In this document: piece by piece, positions 43,701 to 55,048 of the stretch
Layout of the letters: each line of letters begins with the position of its first letter
How positions within the stretch are numbered: the stretch's first letter is position 1
DNA from: Maylandia zebra
Lineage: Eukaryota > Chordata > Actinopteri > Cichliformes > Cichlidae
Reading direction: 5' to 3'
DNA length: 64,000 nucleotides
NCBI RefSeq assembly: GCF_041146795.1
Contig: NC_135172.1
Coordinates: 13,940,137 to 14,004,136, forward strand
Notes under the pieces: generated by a model
The model's database searches: none
What the model saw: only the letters and a program-made list of their open reading frames with translations
What the model was told of the DNA's origin: nothing
Position numbers and translations under genes: made by a program

Positions 43701-46700
43701 CAGCATGGTGGGAGTTTCTAAAAATAAAGGAGTCTTCATTAATCCCATGCAAACGTACACCTATCTGGAATAACCCTGACATATTACAAAACAATAATAT
43801 GATTAATTTCCCAGAATGGAGTTGTAAAGGAATTAAATACTTAGAACATATATTAGAGGGAACAGAATTTATCCCATTTGACAGACTAGTTGCACAATAT
43901 GGGATCAACAAGAAAAGATTTTTAGAATATCAACAAATTAAATCCATAGTAAAAAAGACATTTAACCTCAGTCAAGTTGAATTACAAACACCACCAAGTG
44001 CGGCACATTTCCTTACTCTTAAATCCCCCAAATTATTATCTAAAATATACAGAACACTTTCTAAATTAGATGAATCAATATCCCTTCCTATTGCAAAGTG
44101 GGAAGCAGATTTATCAGTCAGCTTAGACCAAAACTTCTGGTCTCAGGTATGCTTAAAAACCTTTAAATTGATTAAAAATCCCAGTCTACAATTAATACAA
44201 TACAAAATACTACATAGAGTGCACTATACAGGTCATCGGATGTTCAAGATGGGCTTTACATCTTCCAACAACTGCTCACACTGTCAAGGCAATACACCAG
44301 ACAATTATATTCACGCTCTTTGGTTCTGTCCACCAGTGCAAAAGTTTTGGCGCGAGATATGTGAAGACTTATCAAAGTGTCTGAAATGTAACATTCCAAC
44401 TTCCCCCTCAGTGTGTTTGTTGGGCAGCTTAGATAATGTCACTTCAGATAAGAATATCGCCCATATGGTTTCCACTGCCCTATGCATAGCCAAGAAAACA
44501 GTCCTCATGAACTGGAAAAATAAAAATAATCTTAATTCTAACCAATATAGAAATTATCTATTAGATTACATTAGTCTTGATACAGCCTCTGCCACCACAT
44601 CAGATCAATTGCTCTGGGCTCCTTTGATCAGCTCCATCACCTAGTGGGGGTGGGGGGTCATAGTTTGGTCCCACCGTCACTGTTGTGATTGGTGTGGGGG
44701 TAGGGACAAGCTTAGGGCGTCGGGGGGTTCCCCGGAGGCATCTTCCTTGGGGGGCTCAACCCGGGGTAGCGGTCATGTCCGGTTGGGGGCTCTTTTGGCT
44801 CTCGGGTGACTGTTTCCTCGTGGCTGCGTGCAGCGGGGCTAGGGGAGGGTCTGTGCTGATGGACGTGGGTTACTGACCTGGTAGCCTGTCTGCCCCTGGG
44901 TGGGTCCGGGATGGGCGTGAGGTTCTGGGGGCGCTCCGTCTCTGGGCTGGGGCCCTGGCCGGGCTTCGGGGCCTTGGGTCCTGGTTTGTGTGTTGCCGGT
45001 GTTGTGGGCGGGTGGGTGCATGGGGGCCCATCCCTGGCGCAGGGTGCCGCCGGTGCGTCGAGCCGCCAGGGGGGCTCTTCAACTGGTGGGGGAGATTGTC
45101 ACACCTTGCAGGAGCTTTCCTCTCCTCAGGAACTCTCTGCAGGAGGGGGAGATACAGGAGAGGTGGAGGAAGATCTCAGCCTGGGCGTCTATTGTCTCAT
45201 GTAGTCTGGAAGATGAGTGGATGGTGGGGTGGGTGCAGTTTTCTCTGTGGTGGGGTTGGGTGGACTGTCCCGGGCTCTGTGGGGCCGGGGGGCGCTGCTG
45301 CGCTGGGCCCCGGTCTGGATGGGCCTGGGCCCCCTTTCCCTGGCGGGTCGCGGAGTATGGGAGTGCCTACTGGGGTCAGCGGGGGAGCTGGCCCCAGGGA
45401 GGGGTCACCTGCCCCTCCCTTCCTTCCCTCCCCATCTCCAGCTGCCTCCCCCTTCCCGCTGCACCACAACCACCCACACATGCAGGGCCTTGGAGTAGGG
45501 GTATGTCACCAGGGTGCAGAGGAGGCTACCCCCCCCCTCTGTCCCCTTCTGGCTGCCTCTGCCTCAATTTTATCCCACAACTTAGACATTCACATTACTC
45601 ACACTCTCATTACACATACATATAGGATCTTGGGGGTGGGCACGATACACGGAGTCCAAATTACCATCAGGGTGTACACCTCACCCCTGGCGTCGTTGCC
45701 CACCTCTCAAGGTTAAATACACGTAGACATTGAGGGCTAGCAGGAGGGACCATGCGCTTACCTGCTGCTCTCTGGCAGGTAGCTCCATGCCCTCCTGGGT
45801 TTTAAATGCACCTTAGAACACACATGCATCAACACTACAATGAGCGGGCGGAGGGAGGTTTGGAGTCTTCTCTCACCCCCGTTCTCTGCGGCCTGCTGGA
45901 GCGGGGGGGCTAGGAGGAGGAGTTGGCCGTCCGACTGCGGTCTGGAGTGTGGGGCCTCCCTGCTGCTGCGGAGTCGGGGCGGTCTGCCTCTCCCCACCGC
46001 AGGGAAAAGGGTAACACCACCTGGGTCTGGGTGCAGTAAGTGCATATGAGAGCATGAGGGTGGGAATGGATGTTTGTATCTGTGTGTGCCTGTATGTCTG
46101 TGTCTATATGTCAGGTTGGGTATCAGACGCCACCTCTCTGGGGACATCTCAGGCCCTCCAAGGTTTGGAGGCCTATCTCCACCCACCACCACTTCCCCTG
46201 CCAGTGGCGGACTCCCTCAGACATCGGTGCGTTAGTGGTTCTTTGTGTGTGGGGGTGGGCGTCCGGGTACACACCGGCTCACTCCTTGACGGCCGCTTAT
46301 CGGGGCCTGGAGCCTGGGGCTCGCTCGGGCCACTTCAGAGGTGGGGTGCCCCCGGCCTCTCGGCCTGGGGCTCGGTCACTCAGGCACGGCTGGCTGCCGG
46401 CGGAGCTCATGGGCGCGTCACTGCAACTCCCCCTGGCTTCTGCTCCGCGGCTGCTGAGTGAGCCCTCATCTGGGACTCTCCTCAGCTCTTTCTGGGACAG
46501 TGGCGCGGCTGCCCCTCTGTTGGTCTTCCTTGGTCTCTTGTGTTCTGGGGGCCTCTGGATGTCTGGAGTTTTGATCTCCTCCATACCTGCTTCATACCCT
46601 GGAGGACGGGGCTGTGGCCCCCCCACACTCCCTAGCAGATCGTTACATGGAGAAACCTTTGGAATGCAAGCATGCTGATCCACACAGGTATGCACACAGG

Positions 46701-49700
46701 CGTACACACGGGTATTCACAGACGCGGACTACAGCTTTCTTGGCTGCTGCCTCAAAGCACATTGTGCGCTGTCTATCTTGCGTGCTGCACAATATCGTTT
46801 ATTATTTAGTATCTACTGATATCTGCTGCTAGCTAGTTTATTGTGATGGTGCCGTTTTTTTTTTACTATGTTGCTCTTTGTTGTTTGCTTTCTCTTCTGT
46901 TTTTTTCTCCATACAGGTGACCGAGGTGTTTTTTTTTTGTTTTTTTGTTTTTTTGTTTTTCTTCCCCCCCTTCTCACCGTCTCTTCTCCCCTTTGGTTTT
47001 CTTTCTCTCCCTCTCTTTCTTTCATTCTTTCTCCCTGTCCTGTCCCGTTTGTAGCAACTGAATATAAAATAAATACATAATTCTAATAAAGGTCAATCAA
47101 ATGGACCAATATGGCAAGGCCATGATGATCCACTTGGTAAAATAAATCCGCTTGGCATCTTTCTTGGCCTTAAGACAACAATTCTGATGGCTAAAGATCC
47201 AAACGGGACACAAAAAAAAAAAAAAAAAAAAATTTTATTGGTTATATCCTGTTAGTAAACTGCAAGTAAAAGCTGTGTCGGTTTAGAGCAGGTCACATCC
47301 GGCTCTCTGTGATCTTAAGTGGGCCAGACCAGTAAACCATCCCCTTTTTTGTCACTGTAAAGAAGCTCACTCATTCAGTGTTTCTTAGAGTAGAAACTGC
47401 ACGTTACAACACATTTAACAACTTGTAGCTACAGGACTGTCCAGAGCCCATGATAAATTTAGTGTCTTTGAAACCTCTGGGACAATGAGTAAAAATGTAT
47501 TTGTAGACTCCGAATGACACGTATTTTCCACCGGGTGGAGGAGGAGAGCAGTGGAAGAGAGCGAGATAAGGGAAGTAGTGAGGCAGAACATTGTGTGGGA
47601 GTATAGGGGGAAACACAACAAACACAACCAGCTCACTTACCAAAGAGTTTGATTTCTTTCCCATACTTCCTCAGAAAGTTCTTGTGGTTCCCCACCTTTT
47701 CCTCCCCAGTTTCCTCCTTTGATAAAGGCTTAAAGTTCAGCACACTCTGCAAAGTAAGATAAGACAACATGTAAATCAGGAAACTGAAAAGTTGACAAAT
47801 CCTGCGGCCCAGATGGCCTGCGTTACCTTGCTGAAACCATCCTTGCTGATAGTGTCTACATTCCAGGGCAGCTTCTTCTCTTCTTTTTGGTGTTCTTCTA
47901 GCAATTTCTCAAAGGACTTCTCATCCTGTTTCAGTTTCTTTATTTCTGTCTGGACTTTTTTCAGCTCAGCCTCCCTCTCCTTATCCTCACCTCCTTCCCT
48001 CATTCTTTCTTCTAGGTATGCAAGTCGTCCCTGGGCTTCCTCTAATAGCCTCCTGCATTCTGCAAAGCTGGTTTCCAGGTCTTCCCCTCTCTGCTGAAAC
48101 TCTACCATTTTCTCCAGCCGGCTCTGTTGTGGAGGTCCCGAGTGGACGGGAGCAAAGAGACAAAAGTAAAATAAACATGAGGCAGAGACCGAGCTGAAAG
48201 CACAAGTGATTTAAAAGTGAAACAGGGACACCAAGACAAGAGCTATATGGACACTGTGTAGGGAGAAAACATACAATAAGTATATTTAAATAAGAAGTAT
48301 CCTGTTTAATGTGTCAAATTTAATGTTGGCCCACTGTGAGTGTATGTAACCCAGAGAGCTGACACGCCTTTAATCGCTCAATCTCTGGCAGTTTTTTACT
48401 ATACTTCAGACTGTTTGTTATCAAAGACAAATGATATCCTAATATGGTTACCTCAGGCATGTAGGTTTGGCAGTGAGACCATAAGCCCCACCCACCAGCT
48501 ATTTAAACCTTCTGCTTTTAATGGTGCAGCCAATCAGATGAAATCTGACTTTAAAGCAAGGAAGTGGACGCAGTGAGGTGCTGTTTATGGTCAATGAGAA
48601 AATTTTTAATCTATGAATCATGTCAAGCTAGTCTTCCAAAGTCTAAGAATAAAAAGCTGAAGCTGAAAAAGGGCTTTGCAGGCCCACTTTAAAGATGGCA
48701 TAATAGGAAAAAAGTACAAATGCAGTTCCCTGCATCAGGTACTGCTTTTCTGTAGTTTTAAAGAATTTTAATGAATTTAAAAACTACAGAAAAAATCAAT
48801 ACCTGATGTAGGAGAAAGATCAAAGGTCAATAAGTTTAAGTTGCCTCACAATATTTTCTCTGAGCCACAAAAAAGAAAGACTGAGCTGTGTTATAATAGA
48901 TTATAGATTATATTATTCTTGACCACTTCTGGTAGTGAAGTGGTCAAGAATAACATCTGGTACTTCTGGTAGCGCACGACTGCATTTAAAAAGAAGAGCA
49001 AACGAGCATGTTTGTATGCTCTTTGACTGACCGCTGCCAAAAAGAATATCATTGAGATGACACGGCCGTGCTTTGGTTGCTACAGTTTTGGCTTTGACAC
49101 GTTTCTTTTTAGTATATCTAACGTGATATCTGTAGTGCTTGTGTGTATGCACTGATGATTTGTTGGTTGACCGTTATATTAAAGGTACTGTGTGCTAATA
49201 ACAGGCTTAAAAGAACAGTGAAAAAAGTGCTGGGCTACTACTCTTTTCTTTATGTTTTGCTTCCAGGGGCCAGAGTTTCTTGTCCTTTTTAAAAGTGGTC
49301 TTGAGTAATAGCTCTTCAGGATTTCTTAAAGGTTTAAAGGATTTTCTTAGGACACTAACTGCTTTTTCACTCATTTGCAGTTCAGCTATCGGCTTCATTT
49401 TTCACCACGACACTGATCTCAAAAACACTGCCAGTGCAGTAAAAGCATACCTGAATAGAACAAAGGCACAGATTCAGACTTTTGCTCAACACTGCACATA
49501 GAAACAGCTGGATATATTTATAGCATCACATTATTTTGTTTTATTTCTCCCTGTGTGAATCTACCGTTAAGAGTTGTTATTGTGTCGAAGGTGGTGCTCT
49601 TCAACCAAGCTTTATCACCATGGTAACTCGTGTCCAACAGAACATAATATCTATGGAAACCTGTTGAGTGGTACTTTAGTACAAGGTTGTACTGCAGCCC

Positions 49701-51479
49701 AAACCTTACAGATGAACTGCATGTGCTTGGGTTTTTTTTTTTTGGCAGCGCAAGCAGTCACATTAAAAATAAACAGCAGCACAGAGTGCACTGACTGCTG
49801 AAATGTTCTATTTACAGAAGCTGTGTTGCCATTTTTTTTTCACATATCTCATGTGTCTCCATGACATGTTCCTTCCTGACTGAAAAAGGTAGCACATGAT
49901 TGGCTCAGCTTACGCAGAAGAATGAAATCTACAGAGCGACCAACAAGGTGACAAATAACCGCAATCATGAGACCTCAGAGCTTGTTTCACAGCCCTTTGG
50001 CCTCTTTTAGTTTTAAATGTGTTTGCAGTGCAGACGGGAAAACAAGGTCATTGAACTCCAACTGGAGTCTGAGTTCAACAGTCTCTGAACAAATTCTTGC
50101 CTTGACTTTTGGGAGCTTTATTGACACTGTGTAAGTGCATGAGTGAGTTTACATGATGTGGTCACATTTATACAGTCGCACAGTTCAAAAAATCTAACTG
50201 GAATTTTCTTCTCCACAGTTAACATTTCAAACACAGTGGTATTAATGTAAAAACTTTCCCGTTATCCTGGAAAGTTTTTATGTTTCAAACTGTAAAGTGT
50301 TAAAAAAAACAAACAGGTGACACAATAGGCAACAGAAGCCAGGGAAATACTGAAATGAAAGTTTCTCTAGAACCTTTCACTTTCTACGGTAACAATGAGA
50401 TAAGCTTATCAGAGCCAGTTTCCACAGACAGACACAGTCTGACCAACAGTGTTACTGTAGCAAACGCACTTTAATCTTACTTACACAAACTCCTTTTTAC
50501 CTTCTAACTAATGTCATTTAGATTAATTTTCTTCTCAAAATCCTGGCATGCGTTTCAAACTTAAAATGAAAAGCAGAGAAGTAAAACTGCTGTCGAACAT
50601 TAAACATGTGACATCTCTTCAGTGTACAATACACATTTTAGATGAGCATACTTTTAATGTGTTTACCATTAAAGAGATGAAGACTCTGAGAGTGCATTAG
50701 AAAGCTCAGGAAAAGCTCATCAAGCAGAGTGTAGGAGGGGACTGAAAGCTCCAGGAAAGCCTATTATTACTTTGGAGATCAGGAGCAGATCTTTACATGC
50801 TACATGTTACATTTCCTGTTAAATGACACTGCAGGTTTCATTTGTATGTTTTGATCATTTAAAGTAAACTTTTAATCTCTTCTAGTGGTTCTTTTTTTGA
50901 CTTTGGAAACATTTTTTGTTGTTGTTAATTTGGCAGTGGACTTCTCTTTAAGAGCTGTCTTCCTCTTTTAGTATTTTTTATTTTTTATTTTTGCCTTCTT
51001 CCTTCAAATGCCTTGTTGTTTACCATGTTTCAGATGCTAAAGGATTTCAAGTAATTTCCCCTTTTAAAATAACCTGATGTTACCCAACAGCAAAGTATAT
51101 GGAAACCCCCCAAAACTTTACAGAATTACCTCACTATCTCACACACAGCGTTGCTTTTTCTTTCTCTATCGGTGGCTGCCTTTACGAAACTAAAGGCTTA
51201 AAATAAGCCTGCAGCCGAATTGCGTATATCCGCTGTATATTTACACATAAGTAACACCGGCTGCTCAAACTGTCTACTCCCTCTCGGTTTGCTACTACAG
51301 GTTTACTAGTGGGAAGACTAACCAGGTGTAGCACTCCAAACTTCACGGCTAGCACTACTGTCACTGCTGACCCGGTGTCTCATTCTGAACAAGCTCGGAG
51401 TGTCCACGAACGGGCACGTGACATCTTCATCGTCTGACACGTAGATGTGGTCCCACACGCTGTAGTCGATACCGCTCAT
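37761..51479 (-). CDS. cdc37: HSP90 co-chaperone CDC37
   Basis: Cytosolic co-chaperone that loads protein kinases onto HSP90. Exons in order: 51479-51372, 48123-47827, 47746-47641, 39845-39730, 39644-39522, 39436-39254, 38055-37984, 37865-37761. All have GT-AG junctions and close in frame to 369 residues (human protein about 378). The start is fixed by the conserved N-terminus: [20 protein letters not shown], which keeps the VSDDED site phosphorylated by CK2 in other species (Ser15 here). A coiled coil follows, then [14 protein letters not shown]. The HSP90-binding core has [20 protein letters not shown] and [20 protein letters not shown], and [18 protein letters not shown] follows. The C-terminus ends in an acidic run. 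The 7.8-kb intron between 39845 and 47641 holds an L1 element in the opposite orientation. Neighbours PDE4A and ICAM match human 19p13.2. Confidence 0.96.
40321..40354. repeat. 14-bp perfect inverted repeat
   Basis: AAGGACTTACAAAG and its reverse complement separated by CAAACA, in a CDC37 intron about 0.6 kb from the L1 insertion. Confidence 0.9.
41071..44644 (+). pseudogene. L1 ORF2-type protein, interrupted
   Basis: Reading frame 41071-43185 carries most of the endonuclease and the RT through SLYADDVL. After a +1-type shift the frame continues (..[11 protein letters not shown] at about 43185-43215) through the long frame to the stop at 44644. Apart from one shift and one nonsense codon the roughly 1190-codon product is intact, which suggests a fairly young copy. 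Translation of a full product is not expected. Confidence 0.9.
44645..47211 (+). other. GC-rich 3' UTR of the L1 element
   Basis: Composition changes sharply at the ORF stop to G-rich DNA (GGGGGTGGGGGG), then C- and T-rich blocks, with AATAAA-like signals near 47068 and 47090. Several overlapping long frames here exist only because stop codons are rare in GC-rich DNA. I see no conserved protein. Confidence 0.8.
48729..48812. repeat. long imperfect hairpin in CDC37 intron 1
   Basis: Arms 48729-48759 and about 48779-48812 pair over about 31 bp with few mismatches and a 19-nt loop. The arms share CATCAGGTA and CTGTAGTTTT. It could be a miRNA-like fold or the core of a small inverted-repeat element; nothing in the sequence decides. 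Confidence 0.6.
48913..48953. repeat. 17-bp perfect inverted repeat
   Basis: TTATTCTTGACCACTTC and its reverse complement separated by TGGTAGT, 100 bp from the previous hairpin. Confidence 0.9.
49205..49500 (+). mobile_element. Tc1/mariner transposon fragment
   Basis: The frame 49390-49470 gives [20 protein letters not shown], the same block as FQHENDLKPTANAVKAYMDR at 22990. The upstream CCAGGGGCCAGAGTTTCTTG block is shared too. No ends or intact frame. Confidence 0.65.
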
Positions 51480-52139
51480 GCTGTCCCACTCCTATCAGTT
51501 ATACTAAGAGGCAACTTCTGTGAGCCTACACCGACAAAACATCAGCCAAGCGAGCAAAGACGGAGTCCAATCTTCTTAGCGAAACAAGCTAAGAGGAGAA
51601 ATCCCGTATCCAAGGACAACGCCAGGCGCAATGCAGCCACTTACGTCATCAAGAAGCGCTTGTTGAAAGTGTAGCGTTTACTTAGGGTTGGATTAAAGGG
51701 GGTGTGCTTACATTGTTATAATATATTATTTATAAACTACAGGGCTGCGCAAGAGACCTGAACTACACATATTTATATTTTATATATTAATGATAAATAG
51801 ATGCAATGATTTATTGAAACGTGTGCAAACATACTTGGGCATACACTGTAAGGAAAAAATGTGTTTGCAGAATTCCAGTGAACTTGAAAGTTGACATTTA
51901 GTGTCGCCACATTTATTCCTCAACACAGCCTGAGCTCCAGGCAAGTTTTCATTGTCATTTCTATAAATAGATTTTAGGAACAGTCTTCTTGAAGCTCTTC
52001 TTTTGACACTTCGGTCAATAGTATTGGGCCACACCTCTTAATCTTTGCCACCGATTCAGCACATCAGTTAGTCTTCCTTCCTATAACACCATCAGCTCTA
52101 CCAAAGTGGAAGTGTTTTTGTTAGATTTGTATTGTTGGA
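51480..52139. other. CDC37 promoter/5' UTR and intergenic DNA
   Basis: Sequence just upstream of the CDC37 start codon. No TATA box or clear element could be fixed, and no other gene was recognised. Confidence 0.4.
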
Positions 52140-52556
52140 TTGTCATTTATGCCCAGAAATATATATTTATATATATGCTTAGAAGTATGTAACCATTTGT
52201 AGATTGAAAGAATGTCTCATCCTAGGAGGTCTGTAACAACTCTGTGTAACATGAAGAGGGGGGTGCGTTCACTCCTCTTCATTGGGTTCTGGCATAGATC
52301 ACACACCTTCTAGGAGAGGTCGTATCTTCTCTTGCTGATATATGGTATAGCAAACACACGTATATCTGTTTAAGTATAAGAGCCTTTTGTTCAGATGGAC
52401 TGCTAGACTCCTGGCACCAGTTTTGGGAAGTCTTCACAGGGTCACATCTTGACATTTGTTTACAATGTTTTCTTGAAAAGACCGTTAGATCTTGTAGTCA
52501 TGTAGTTTTGAACTTATTCAAGCAGTTTTGCTGAGTTTACCAAATAAAAGGATATA
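52140..52556 (+). repeat. possible decayed LTR-like segment
   Basis: Contains TATA-like GTTTAAGTATAAGAGCC near 52367 followed by CCAAATAAAAGG near 52540, in the order expected for an LTR promoter and polyadenylation signal. No terminal TG..CA pair or target duplication was confirmed. Confidence 0.25.
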
Positions 52557-53024
52557 AAGGAAATGAAACACCATGTTGAACTTGTTTTGAAAGTTTTGCA
52601 GTTCATCATGAACTCTTGTGACCATAAAAAGGGCAGATGTTTCCTCTGGAAGTGTTTTTATATGCGCAGATTTTCCCCATGGCAACTTGGAAAAAAAGCG
52701 TGGTGTCAGGCTTGTTCATCGGAAGTTCTTGTTGTGCACATGACTGTGGGGATTATGCCATAAAGGAAAGGCCTGCTCTAAGCGCAGCTTCACAGGAAAG
52801 CAATGCATTCCTTCCAGTAAGAAAAGGGATTTAACTTCTGATTTTCAGAATGTCCAAGATTTCCAAATCACATTTTTTGACGAGTCAAGCTACTTTGATG
52901 ATTTATTAATTTGTTACATCATAGCTATTTATAAACATCATAGAAGAATATTGTTTTGCTGAGAAAAATGGTTACATGTGTTACTTTTTATCCATTCATC
53001 CAGTAATTTGAATTTGAATTTGAT

Positions 53025-53145
53025 TTTAGCTCAAGATAATGGAGATCCTATCAGGCTTGCGGGTGGCTGCTGGAGCCTATCTTAGCTATCATGGGATGAG
53101 AAGCGGGGTACTCCTGAACATGCTGCCGGTCTATCGCAGGGCTAA
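53025..53145 (+). repeat. interspersed repeat fragment
   Basis: TGGCTGCTGGAGCCTATCTT followed by GATGAGAAGCGGGGTACTCC and CCGGTCTATCGCAGGGCTA resembles a very common fish interspersed repeat (..GGGCGAGAGGCGGGGTACACCCTGG..). Class uncertain. Confidence 0.45.
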
Positions 53146-53996
53146 AAGTGTACAATATGAAAGGTCTTTAAAGAACAGCTAAACAGCCAGCCTCACACAC
53201 TGAAGTGATTCCAACAATAACAAACACAAGGGAGGACATTACACCAGCCTTAATTATGTTTAGCACAAGATATATATTTTAAGTGGTTTACAAGCATTAC
53301 TTATTTCATCAGCGGGGGAGAAACACTTTCTACTGGGGCTTACACAGGACTGAGACAAGTTTAATGTAAGAAGACAAGTTGGATGTTAAAGGAGGTTTGG
53401 GTGTGCTTTTTTTTTTTTTTTTATCAATTATGATGTTCTTTCAGTGAATAAGCATGACATGATAAGAAAAACCAGGCTTAGTGCCCTCTTTTTTCCCTTA
53501 CTCCTTTCACTGGAAATGTCTTCCTGTGAAGGAAGCAGGGGGAGGAAGCACATTTACTCACTCATCCTATGTACAACTTCTGCAGCGGAGTTTCCCCTGA
53601 AATCCAAAGACATTCAGAAGAGTGCAGGAGTTAATCTGGCGTTGAAGAATCTTATAAACAGGAAATTCGTAATTACCAGTTCCAGTTCTCTCATTACTTG
53701 TGTTTATTGTTTTCACAGTGAAAGAACATGTCAGGTAGACTTTGATATACATACAGAAATATTTCACATACAAGCTCTTGAACAATCAGGACCCGTCATT
53801 GTACCATATCACTCCATTAGTGCTTTTCACTTTCAGACTGCTCAAAGCTTACTTCAGCTTTCAGGGCCTTCTTCTGTGCAATCAGCTCTTAAAAGACAAG
53901 CACCCTCTTTAATTTCAGTTTATAGTTAAGTCTAGATCAGGTAAGCCTGAACTGCCCATTAGTAGGCCTAGGATCCTGGAGGGCTTCCCATGATGC

Positions 53997-54554
53997 TGTC
54001 ATGGTCCCTGTGCCTCCCCGGCCAGCCCAGTGTGGCCACAAGTGTTTGTTGTTTTGCTCTCTCTGCTCTCCTCGCCATGCTCTCTCTCTTGCCTGTCTGC
54101 CTGGGCGGAGCTCAGATTGGGCTCCCGCCCTTGGCCTACGCACCTGCAGCTGATCACCGGTGATTTGCAGTTGATCTCTGGCTCTTCTTAAGGCAGGGGC
54201 TCTGAACTACTCGCCGCTGGAACATTGAGCTACTCTTGTTAGTATTGCCCGGCTCTATAGCGATTCTGTTGTTCCCGTACTTGCCTTTGACTAATCCACG
54301 TCTCTGTAAATAGGTTTATCTGGATCTGCCCTCTTTGTGACGCCTGGGGTGAGTGAAAGTGAGCTGCTTGTGTGGAGATTGTTCGGACCAGGAGAGGAGG
54401 GAGTACGAAGACGTGTGTTTCCCCAACCTGTTGACCCTCGGGGCCCTGGTGTTTCCACCCCTTCACATGTATATAGCGCACCAGTGCCATTAATAAAGAA
54501 CTGTTTGAACCGTGCTTCCTCAGTCCGCGCCGAGTCCGTTACACTGCCGTGACA
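53997..54554 (+). mobile_element. solo LTR of an LTR retrotransposon
   Basis: Starts TGTCATGG and ends CCGTGACA, a short imperfect inverted repeat bounded by TG..CA. It is flanked by the identical 5-mer GATGC at 53992-53996 and 54555-54559. Inside, GTATATAGCG and ATTAATAAAGAACTG supply plausible TATA and polyadenylation signals. No internal gag or pol lies on either side, so it is the product of LTR-LTR recombination. The 5-bp duplication fits Gypsy or retrovirus-like groups; which one is not decided. Confidence 0.88.
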
Positions 54555-54639
54555 GATGCGCTGAGTGTTTCTTCCACACTCACCTTTTTTCACTCTCCAC
54601 TAAAAATGTTTTTAGTAGTTTAATTATTTGAATTGTTTA

Positions 54640-54935
54640 GTTATTATTACTCTCTGGCTGTCTTTTGCCCTGTCTCCCTTCCCCTCTGCTCCAAACATTT
54701 GCAGTAGATGGCTGCCCCTCCCTGAGTCTGCTTCTGTCAGAGAATTCCTCCTGTTAAAATTGAGGTTTTCCACCCCCCCCCCCCCCCCCCCCCCCCGTTG
54801 CCAGAGTGTTTGCTAATAAGGGTTCACCTAATTGCTTTGGTTTTCTCTGTAGTGTCTTCACCTTACAATATAAAGCACCTTGCGTTATCCTGATTTAGCG
54901 CTATATAAATAAAAATGAATTGAACTGAATGTAGA
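54640..54935 (+). repeat. L2-like LINE/SINE 3' tail repeat, copy 4
   Basis: Same block order as copies 1-3 (GATGGCTGCCCCTCCCTGAG, TTCCTCCTGTTAAAA, ACAATATAAAGCACCTTG, GCGCTATATAAATAAAAATG). It is interrupted by a C homopolymer of about 24 nt at 54773-54796, where the normal CCTTCCCACTG has been replaced. Confidence 0.7.
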
Positions 54936-55042
54936 CAAATAGACAAGGTGAGATTTTTCCACAGGATAAATAGAATCAGAAAAAAAAAAAATCAGTATAC
55001 ATGTTTCTCTTTTTTTTTTTTTTTTCAAAAAAGGTTCTGTAA

Positions 55043-55048
55043 TTTATT
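55043..55048 (-). terminator. candidate polyadenylation signal of the ICAM-like gene
   Basis: AATAAA on the minus strand about 1.5 kb beyond the stop codon, followed about 20 nt later by an A-rich stretch. The region 55050-56537 has no other recognisable feature and is best read as 3' UTR. Confidence 0.35.

Larger units (their letters stand above)
40970..47232 (+). mobile_element. L1/Tx1-clade LINE, 5'-truncated, with GC-rich 3' UTR and poly(A)
   Basis: Contains the APE endonuclease ([41 protein letters not shown]), reverse transcriptase ([55 protein letters not shown]) and a C-terminal zinc motif ([19 protein letters not shown]). A TAA at 41068-41070 interrupts the endonuclease and a frameshift near 43155-43185 splits the RT end from 43304-44644. 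The 3' UTR (44645-47211) is about 2.5 kb, very G+C rich at first, then pyrimidine-rich. A21 ends at 47232. Possible duplicated flanks: AATTTAATTGG (about 40959) and AATTTTATTGG (47231). It lies antisense in a CDC37 intron. Confidence 0.93.

Noticed and set aside
44911..46719. Cluster of long overlapping ORFs on both strands
   Set aside because: They lie in the GC-rich 3' UTR of the L1 element, overlap each other in several frames and have no conserved motif.
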